Of a stretch of 5,112 nt of DNA, positions 1 to 4,103 are shown one piece after another. The stretch lies in NCBI GenBank assembly GCA_029239415.1, contig JAQZAY010000274.1, forward strand, positions 1 through 5,112, given 5' to 3'. A program made the translations under genes and the position numbers. Source of the DNA: Pseudomonas sp. (GTDB lineage: Bacteria > Pseudomonadota > Gammaproteobacteria > Pseudomonadales > Pseudomonadaceae). Position 1 is the first letter of the stretch, and each line of letters starts with the position of its first letter. A model generated the notes under the pieces. The model was given only the letters and a program-made list of their open reading frames with translations, was not told where the DNA came from and made no database searches.

Positions 1-801
1 CCCCACCATATGCCCCAGGTAGGCAATCAACGCATCGAGCTCGGTATCACTCAGCACCTCGGCCCCAAACCCCGGCATCTTCGCCTGCGGCCACTGCCGC
101 AGGCTCTGTGGATCGCGGATGAACCTGCGCAGATACCCCGGCTGGAAGTACTCGGTCGGGTTGTGCGGCACATTCAGGTCCGGCCCAAGCTGGGCATCCC
201 CCGCACCATTGAGCCGGTGACACGCCAGGCAGTTCTGCTGGAACAACGCAAATCCCTCGCGAACCGGGTCGTCCTTGGTCAATCCGGGTGCCGGCAGCAG
301 CGCGGGAAAGCGCTCCGCCACCGCGGCTAGCCGCCGAATACCGGCAATCTGGAATGGCCACTGTTCCGGGCGTATGCCGCTGGCCTGTGGATCGGTCCAG
401 ACCAGATAGAAGGGCCCGGCACTCGGCTTGCCCTTGCCCAGCGCGGGCCAGGGGCGGGCGGGGTCTTCGACGGCCAGCCAGGCGCGCGCCGGGGCGGGCT
501 GCAGCAAGGGGCCTGCCGGCATCTCGGCGGCAAAGCCATCGAGCGCCACCGCCTGCAGGTGCTCGCTGGCGCCGACGCCTTCGAGCAGGGCCGCCAAGGG
601 CACGGCGCGGTAGTGCATTGGCCGCTTGTAGGTGACGTCGTGGGCTATGCTGATGTCCTGGGCCTGCGGATGGGCAAGCAAGGCCTCGCTCTGCCACTGG
701 CGAGTGGCAGAGCCAAGGTCGAGCGTCAACTGCGCCGCCAGTACAGGCAGGCCGCTGAAGAAGGCCAGCAGAGCAAGGCAACTGCGCCAGAAGCGCGTCA
801 A
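1..801 (-). CDS. Secreted c-type cytochrome with a molybdopterin-oxidoreductase-like middle region (3' end outside window)
   Basis: 267 codons are visible and the frame is still open at the left edge. The TTG start at 799-801 is chosen because the frame has no ATG or GTG before it, an export signal follows at once (basic residues 3-6, hydrophobic 8-21, likely cleavage near A22/A23), and TTG overlaps the TGA of the gene before. Residues about 55-155 resemble the SUOX-type molybdopterin oxidoreductase fold (pattern around HYRAVPLAALLEG, LDGFAAEMP, SAGPFYLV, WPFQIAGIRRL). No cysteine is present there to ligate Mo, so molybdenum binding is doubtful. The C-terminal domain has the haem motif CLACH (C191, C194, H195), and M242 in KMPGF is the probable sixth haem ligand. 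The last visible residues, DALIAYLGHM, are typical of a cytochrome c C-terminus, so only a few codons are probably missing. It likely carries electrons in the periplasm; the partner is unknown. Confidence 0.85.
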   Translation of the reverse strand, partial: MTRFWRSCLALLAFFSGLPVLAAQLTLDLGSATRQWQSEALLAHPQAQDISIAHDVTYKRPMHYRAVPLAALLEGVGASEHLQAVALDGFAAEMPAGPLLQPAPARAWLAVEDPARPWPALGKGKPSAGPFYLVWTDPQASGIRPEQWPFQIAGIRRLAAVAERFPALLPAPGLTKDDPVREGFALFQQNCLACHRLNGAGDAQLGPDLNVPHNPTEYFQPGYLRRFIRDPQSLRQWPQAKMPGFGAEVLSDTELDALIAYLGHMVG

Positions 802-893
802 CCGAACAGCCGCGTCAGGTTCGGCAAGATGAGCAATACCGTGGTGGCGAACAATATGAGTCCGGCCTGGCGAAATTTCGATTGTCTGAACAT
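798..893 (-). CDS. 31-residue single-helix membrane peptide upstream of the cytochrome
   Basis: ATG at 891-893 begins a 31-codon frame. It has a basic N-terminus (MFRQSKFRQ), one hydrophobic helix at about residues 10-26 (LILFATTVLLIL), and the tail PNLTRLFG. An AGGCGG ribosome site lies 6 bases before the ATG (900-905). The TGA at 798-800 overlaps the TTG start of the cytochrome, which has no clear ribosome site of its own, so the two are probably translationally coupled. The charge distribution suggests a cytoplasmic N-terminus and a short periplasmic tail. I do not recognise the family. It could be a small accessory subunit of a respiratory complex formed with the cytochrome, or a leader peptide whose translation opens the downstream start. 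The frame stays open upstream to 1109, but that stretch looks non-coding. Confidence 0.62.
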   Translation of the reverse strand: MFRQSKFRQAGLILFATTVLLILPNLTRLFG

Positions 894-899
894 GGCAAA

Positions 900-918
900 C
901 CGCCTATTTGTTGTTATT
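900..918 (-). promoter_or_regulatory. Ribosome binding site preceded by a putative Crc/Hfq catabolite-repression motif
   Basis: On the minus strand AATAACAACAA (908-918) is followed two bases later by AGGCGG (900-905), then 6 bases and the ATG at 893. The first part is four consecutive AAn units. Known biology: in Pseudomonas, Hfq with Crc binds AAnAAnAA motifs near translation starts and blocks translation when preferred carbon sources are present. The position is right for that role. Inference: the membrane-peptide/cytochrome unit is under catabolite repression. Confidence 0.5.
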
Positions 919-1145
919 CCTGAAGGCTGCTGGCTCCTTGTCGGAGCGGGTCTTGCAGTCGGCGCCCCCTGACGCGTGACTGCGTGCCTCTCCTGTGGAT
1001 ATAAACCACTCGGCAGGACGTTGTTACCCATTCCTGAGAACCATTTGTTATATAAGCCTTCAAATCGATTGTTTTTCAGCCATGAACCCCTGCGGTCATC
1101 GCTGCTCATCCCCTGACTAGAGAGCTGCGGGGACGGTCATTGTCC

Positions 1146-1175
1146 ACCATTCGTCAAGCTACCGTTCGTCAGAGC
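1146..1175. repeat. Imperfect tandem 15-base repeat upstream of the amidotransferase
   Basis: Two adjacent 15-base units begin ACCATTCGTCA (1146-1156) and ACCGTTCGTCA (1161-1171), matching at 10 of the first 11 bases and then diverging. TTCGTCA is repeated exactly. The pair lies about 80-105 bases before the amidotransferase start, where an activator or repressor site could be. No known operator was recognised. Confidence 0.4.
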
Positions 1176-1239
1176 ATCTTGCTTGCTTGTAGCGCCTATT
1201 CGCGGCAGGCTTTACAGAATGATCCCGTCAATGTCGTTC

Positions 1240-1243
1240 AGGA
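1240..1243 (+). promoter_or_regulatory. Ribosome binding site that fixes the amidotransferase start
   Basis: AGGA at 1240-1243 stands 8 bases before the ATG at 1252. The in-frame upstream ATGs at 1219 and 1231 lack a comparable site, and the protein family normally begins directly with the first beta strand (here RICILE). Confidence 0.65.
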
Positions 1244-1251
1244 CTATTTCT

Positions 1252-1974
1252 ATGTCGTTACGCATTTGCATCCTGGAAACCGATGTCCTGCGACCTGAGC
1301 TGGTCGAGCAGTACCAGGGCTACGGAAGGATGTTCGAGCAACTGTTTTCGCGCCAGCCGATTGCCGCCGAGTTCCGCGTCTACAACGTGATGAATGGTGA
1401 GTATCCCGGCGTGGACGAGGTTTTCGATGCCTATCTAGTGACTGGCAGCAAGGCGGATTCGTTCGGTTCGGATCCTTGGATCGAGACCCTCAAGGCCTAC
1501 TTGCTCGATCGCTACGCGCGTGGCGACAAGTTGCTGGGCGTGTGCTTCGGCCATCAGTTGCTGGCGCTGCTGCTGGGCGGCAAGACCGAACGCGCCAGCC
1601 AGGGCTGGGGCGTGGGGGTGCATCGCTACACGCTGGCGGCCCATGCGCCGTGGATGGATTCGAACGTCACCGAGCTGACCTTGCTGATCAGCCACCAGGA
1701 CCAGGTGACTTCGCTGCCAGAAGAGGCAACGGTGATTGCCTCCAGTGACTTCTGCCCGTTCGCGGCGTATCACATCCGCGACCAGGTGCTGTGTTTCCAG
1801 GGGCACCCCGAGTTCGTGCACGATTACTCGCGGGCGTTGCTCGATGCGCGGCAGGAGCACCTGGGGGACGAGGTGTACCAGCGGGCGCTGGCGAGCCTTT
1901 CCCAGGGGCACCAGGGAGACCTGGTCGGGGAGTGGATGCTGCGGTTCGTCGGGCATCCGGGCAAGGCGTCATAG
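1252..1974 (+). CDS. Stand-alone class I glutamine amidotransferase (YfeJ-like, GMP synthase GATase type)
   Basis: 240 residues forming one complete GATase1 domain and nothing else. The triad is C98 in the nucleophile elbow GVCFGHQLL, H185 and E187 in FQGHPEF. Further family marks are VTGSKADS at 63-70 and QGWGVGVHR at 117-125, so the glutaminase should be active. Such enzymes release ammonia from glutamine and pass it to an acceptor. In GMP synthase the acceptor domain is fused, but here no synthetase domain or partner gene is nearby, so the acceptor is unknown. The start at 1252 is chosen over in-frame 1183, 1219 and 1231 by the AGGA site and by where the fold begins. The protein is cytoplasmic, with no signal peptide or membrane segment. 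It is transcribed alone, divergent from the cytochrome unit and convergent with corA, which its stop overlaps by 6 bases. GATase identity is secure; pathway is not. Confidence 0.93.
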   Translation: MSLRICILETDVLRPELVEQYQGYGRMFEQLFSRQPIAAEFRVYNVMNGEYPGVDEVFDAYLVTGSKADSFGSDPWIETLKAYLLDRYARGDKLLGVCFGHQLLALLLGGKTERASQGWGVGVHRYTLAAHAPWMDSNVTELTLLISHQDQVTSLPEEATVIASSDFCPFAAYHIRDQVLCFQGHPEFVHDYSRALLDARQEHLGDEVYQRALASLSQGHQGDLVGEWMLRFVGHPGKAS

Positions 1975-2940
1975 CCATCCGGAGCGCTTGAAGCTGGCGA
2001 ACAGCGCCGTGCAGCCGGTCGCGATCACTCCCAGCACCACGAAGTAGCCGTAGTGCCAGCTCAATTCCGGCATGTTCTCGAAATTCATCCCGTAGATCCC
2101 GGCCACCGCCGTGGGAAACGCCAGGATCGCCGCCCAGGCGGCGAACTTGCGTTGCAGGATGCTCTGGCGCGAAGATTCCAGCAGCATGCCGATCTCGATG
2201 GTCTGGCTGGCGATGTCGCGAATGCTCGACAGGTCTTCCATCTGCCGCGTGACGTGGATCTGCACGTCGCGAAAATACGGGCGCATGTTCTTGTCGATGA
2301 ACGGGAAGCTCAGGCGCTGCAGCTCCTCGCTGATCTCCACCAACGGCGCCACATGCCGGCGCAGGCGCAGGATGTCGCGGCGCAGGCCGTGCAGGCGCTG
2401 GATGTCTTCTTCCTTGAGCGAGGCGCCGAGCACGCTCTGTTCGAGCTCCTCGATCTCGCCGTGGATGGCCTCGCTGACCGGCTGGTAGTTCTCGGTGACG
2501 AAATCGAGCAGGGCATACAGCACGAAGTCCTCGCCGTGCTCGAGCAGCAGCGGGCGAGCCTCGCAGCGTTGGCGCACCAGGGCGTAGGACTTGGAGTGGC
2601 CGTTGCGGCAGGTGATCACATAGCCGTTGCCGGCAAAGATGTGGGTCTCGATGAACTCCAGGCGACCCTCCTGGCGCACGGGCGAATAGGTGACGATGAA
2701 CAGCGCGTCACCGAAGGTCTCGAGCTTGGGCCGGCTGTGTTTTTCCAGCGCATCCTCGATCGCCAGTTCGTGCAGGTTGAACTGGCGCTGCAGGGTGGCC
2801 AGTTCTTCTGCATTGGGCGCCTCGAGGCCGATCCAGACGAAGTGCCCGGGCTTGCGCGCCCACTGGCTGCCTTCTTCGATGCTGATGTTGGTGATTTTCC
2901 TGCCGGCGCTGTAGACCGCCGCCGCGACGACTCGACCCAT
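1969..2940 (-). CDS. corA: CorA-type magnesium/cobalt transport channel
   Basis: 323 residues, the usual CorA length. Residues 1-255 form the cytoplasmic alpha/beta and long-helix region, rich in acidic and coiled-coil-forming sequence (for example EIEELEQSVLGASLKEEDIQ at 162-181). Two membrane helices lie at about 266-283 and 297-318. The signature YGMNFENMPEL follows the first helix, with the pore and selectivity residues GMN at 284-286, which is CorA rather than ZntB-like. The C-terminus is short and basic (FKRSGWL), as in the family. CorA works as an inner-membrane homopentamer that admits Mg2+, and also Co2+ or Ni2+, down the membrane potential. The ATG at 2938-2940 has AAGGAA 10 bases upstream (2951-2956). 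It follows the crotonase gene by 85 bases on the same strand and may share its transcript. Pseudomonas often has more than one CorA, so this could be a secondary paralogue. Confidence 0.95.
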   Translation of the reverse strand: MGRVVAAAVYSAGRKITNISIEEGSQWARKPGHFVWIGLEAPNAEELATLQRQFNLHELAIEDALEKHSRPKLETFGDALFIVTYSPVRQEGRLEFIETHIFAGNGYVITCRNGHSKSYALVRQRCEARPLLLEHGEDFVLYALLDFVTENYQPVSEAIHGEIEELEQSVLGASLKEEDIQRLHGLRRDILRLRRHVAPLVEISEELQRLSFPFIDKNMRPYFRDVQIHVTRQMEDLSSIRDIASQTIEIGMLLESSRQSILQRKFAAWAAILAFPTAVAGIYGMNFENMPELSWHYGYFVVLGVIATGCTALFASFKRSGWL

Positions 2941-2984
2941 GGCTTGCTGCTTCCTTGGTGGATTGCACCTACAGCTTGGTCGGT

Positions 2985-3006
2985 GACGGCCGCCAGGGCA
3001 ACCGTC
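2985..3006 (-). promoter_or_regulatory. Hairpin in the crotonase-corA gap
   Basis: Read on the minus strand, GACGGTTGCC and GGCGGCCGTC pair over 10 positions around a 2-base loop (9 pairs with a tetraloop), using two adjacent G-U pairs. On the plus strand those two positions are C-A mismatches, so the stem is stable only in RNA made in the gene direction. No T-run follows, so it is not a classical terminator. It could stabilise or attenuate the transcript between crotonase and corA. Confidence 0.4.
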
Positions 3007-3025
3007 CAGATGCGCGGCGCTGCGT

Positions 3026-3715
3026 CTAACCCATGTATTGCTGGTCCTGGGCGATAGCCGCCTCCAGGTTGTCCAGCAGCGCCTGGCGCACCTTGAGCTT
3101 GGTGTTCCTGTGGGCCAGCATGTTGATCTTCTTCAGCTCGCGCGCGGCAGACAGTGCGGCTTCCTGCAGTTGCTCGGCCGGGACCACCTTGTCGAGGAAG
3201 CCCGCGTCCATCGCGCCCTGCGGGTCGAAGGCCTCGGCGTTGATCACCGCGCGGTGGAATGCCGAGCGGCGCAGGCGGTCGCGGGCCAGCTCGATGCCGG
3301 CCTGGTGCATGGTCATGCCGATCTGCACCTCGTTCAGGCAGATCTTGTAGGGGCCCTCGACGCCGATGCGGTAGTCGGCCGACAGCAGCAGGAACGCGCC
3401 CTTGGCCACCGCGTTGCCCGGGCAGGCGACCACGATGGGGAAGGGGTGCGAGAGCATCCGTCGGGCCAGGGTGGACCCGGCGGTGACCAGCGCGACCGCT
3501 TCCTTGGGCCCCGAGGTCATCACCTTGAGGTCGTAGCCGCCGGACAGGATGCCCGGCTGGCCGGTGACGATCACCACGGCGCGCTCCTGCTCGGCGCGGT
3601 CCAGGGCTGCATTGAACGCGATGATGACCTCGGGCGAGAGGGCGTTGACCTTGCCGTTGTTCAAGGTAAGGGTCGCGATGCCGTCTTCGGCGTGGTAGGT
3701 GATGAGCTCGCTCAT
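3026..3715 (-). CDS. Crotonase-family protein, probable delta3,delta2-enoyl-CoA isomerase
   Basis: 229 residues, somewhat shorter than typical hydratases (about 257-260). The fold is clear: N-terminal strands (GIATLTLNNGKVNALS), first oxyanion-hole loop ILSGGYDLKV at 56-65, second loop NAVAKGAFLL at 101-110, then SADYRIGVEGPYKICLNEVQIGM at 112-134. Enoyl-CoA hydratases use two glutamates. Here the first position (after AKGA) is F108, while the second, E129 in LNEVQIG, is kept. A lone glutamate in an LNExQlG context resembles mitochondrial delta3,delta2-enoyl-CoA isomerase, so isomerisation of unsaturated fatty acyl-CoA is more likely than hydration. The ATG at 3713-3715 is preferred over in-frame 3814 because AAAGGAA (3722-3728) precedes it by 6 bases and the longer N-terminus is unlike the family. 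Soluble, no signal peptide. It heads a possible two-gene run with corA. Confidence 0.9.
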   Translation of the reverse strand: MSELITYHAEDGIATLTLNNGKVNALSPEVIIAFNAALDRAEQERAVVIVTGQPGILSGGYDLKVMTSGPKEAVALVTAGSTLARRMLSHPFPIVVACPGNAVAKGAFLLLSADYRIGVEGPYKICLNEVQIGMTMHQAGIELARDRLRRSAFHRAVINAEAFDPQGAMDAGFLDKVVPAEQLQEAALSAARELKKINMLAHRNTKLKVRQALLDNLEAAIAQDQQYMG

Positions 3716-3830
3716 GACAGGTTCCTTTGGGTGGCGTGGTGCAGACGTTACTGAGGCCGTGGACTCAGGTAAAGCACCCAGCCGAAGCGCTTGGTAGTTT
3801 GGCATCTTTGCCACGTCGGCTTAAGCGCAT
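3716..3830. other. Divergent gap between the crotonase gene and the tRNA-Ser promoter
   Basis: Contains the crotonase leader on the minus strand. Two short inverted repeats are visible: CTGAG-N8-CTCAG (3751-3768) and TGGCA-TCTT-TGCCA (3800-3813). The octamer CTTTGCCA of the second recurs at 3849-3856, overlapping the tRNA -35 box. No convincing -35/-10 pair for the crotonase was found. The in-frame N-terminal extension running up to 3814 is judged non-coding. Confidence 0.5.
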
Positions 3831-3850
3831 GAAAATTCTGAAAAAAAGCT
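3831..3850 (+). promoter_or_regulatory. AT-rich UP-like element upstream of the tRNA-Ser promoter
   Basis: GAAAATTCTGAAAAAAAGCT directly abuts the -35 box. Phased A-tracts at this position are characteristic of UP elements, which bind the RNA polymerase alpha C-terminal domains at strong stable-RNA promoters. It stands out in otherwise GC-rich sequence. Confidence 0.6.
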
Positions 3851-3879
3851 TTGCCATCTGCAAGGCTTTCGACTACATT
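3851..3879 (+). promoter_or_regulatory. Sigma-70 promoter of tRNA-Ser with GC-rich discriminator
   Basis: The -35 box TTGCCA (3851-3856, 5 of 6 consensus) and -10 box TACATT (3874-3879, 4 of 6) are 17 bases apart. The following GCGCGCC (3881-3887) is a GC-rich discriminator, the mark of stable-RNA promoters under ppGpp stringent control. Predicted start is near 3885-3888, giving a leader of about 30 bases before the mature tRNA at 3917. Confidence 0.75.
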
Positions 3880-3916
3880 AGCGCGCCTCGACAGGATGAA
3901 AGGCTTGGCGAGAGAC

Positions 3917-4006
3917 GGTGAAGGGTCCGAGGGGCTGAAGGAGCACGCCTGGAACGTGTGTATACAGGAAACTGTATCAAGGGTTCGAATCCCTTCTTCA
4001 CCGCCA
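3917..4006 (+). tRNA. tRNA-Ser, anticodon GGA (reads UCC/UCU)
   Basis: 90 bases, including the encoded CCA (4004-4006) after discriminator G4003. Acceptor arm GGTGAAG (3917-3923) pairs perfectly with CTTCACC (3996-4002). D-stem TCC/GGA. Anticodon stem CACGC (3944-3948) with GTGTG (3956-3960), one G-T pair, enclosing loop CTGGAAC with anticodon GGA at 3951-3953. The long class II variable arm ATACAG-GAAA-CTGTAT (3962-3977) is the serine identity mark. T-arm AAGGG-TTCGAAT-CCCTT (3979-3995). Oddities: the base after the acceptor arm (position 8) is G3924 instead of the near-universal U, and loop position 38 is C. All stems are intact, so the tRNA should still fold and work. The gene is on its own, with its own promoter and terminator, between minus-strand neighbours. 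Confidence 0.97.
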
Positions 4007-4016
4007 TATTCGAAAG

Positions 4017-4047
4017 CCCCCGTACCGAAAGGTGCGGGGGTTTTTTT
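4017..4047 (+). terminator. Intrinsic terminator of the tRNA-Ser unit
   Basis: CCCCCGTACC (4017-4026), tetraloop GAAA, then GGTGCGGGGG (4031-4040): a 10-pair stem with one G-U, followed directly by seven T (4041-4047). It starts 10 bases after the CCA end. There is no T-run on the other strand, so it should act only in the tRNA direction and would not stop transcription arriving from the TonB receptor gene. Confidence 0.93.
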
Positions 4048-4103
4048 GTGGTGCGTGTTTTACTGATTGCTGCGGTGGCAGGCCTGAGCCCTGGCAGCCG
4101 GCG

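Larger units (their letters stand above)
894..1251. other. Divergent intergenic region between the cytochrome unit and the amidotransferase
   Basis: About 360 bases without a convincing gene. The right end holds the amidotransferase ribosome site and the left end the AAn motif and ribosome site of the membrane peptide. An AT-rich stretch at about 1043-1076 contains TTATATAA-like sequence and the perfect 8-base palindrome AATCGATT (1063-1070). It is the best place for promoters, but no -35/-10 pair scores well on either strand. For the minus strand the best is CTGAAA (1074-1079) with TATATA-like sequence near 1050, which is weak. A small hairpin GCTCC/GGAGC (933-937, 943-947) sits in the minus-strand leader. 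An imperfect tandem repeat lies at 1146-1175. Confidence 0.6.

Noticed and set aside
47..781. 244-codon minus-strand frame overlapping the cytochrome
   Set aside because: Same strand but wrong frame. The neighbouring frame carries the signal peptide, CLACH haem motif and Met ligand, while this one is arginine/proline/alanine-rich noise.
925..960. Possible remnant of a Pseudomonas REP-type repeat (GGAGCGGGTCTTGC)
   Set aside because: Only a short stretch resembles the common repeat, the characteristic palindrome is missing, and no second copy is in the window.
798..1109. Longer 103-residue version of the small membrane peptide starting at 1109
   Set aside because: The extra N-terminal part is low in coding character, crosses the AT-rich presumed promoter region and the AAn/ribosome site, and the ATG at 893 has a well-placed AGGCGG.
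1091..1112. Possible Pho box (CGGTCAT and GCTCATC spaced 11 bases)
   Set aside because: Halves match CTGTCAT poorly and the spacer is GC-rich instead of AT-rich.
1183..1251. N-terminal extension of the amidotransferase
   Set aside because: The start is a TTG-type codon without a ribosome site, and the family begins at the residues encoded from 1252.
2053..3057. 334-codon open frame on the plus strand over corA
   Set aside because: It is the antisense of a clear CorA gene. The long open frame is expected from GC-rich third positions, and its protein is compositionally odd (rich in A, L, H, Q, D) with no family features.
3038..3754. 238-codon open frame on the plus strand over the crotonase
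   Set aside because: Antisense shadow of a well-supported crotonase gene; no recognisable domain.
3800..3813. Possible sigma-54 promoter (TGGCA...TTTGC)
   Set aside because: The GG and GC elements are only 7 bases apart, not the required 10.
3716..3814. 33-residue N-terminal extension of the crotonase
   Set aside because: The AAAGGAA site lies inside it, just before the ATG at 3715, and the extension has no crotonase character.
3917..4047. Integration (attachment) site at the tRNA 3' end
   Set aside because: No integrase and no repeat of the tRNA 3' end are visible anywhere in the window.
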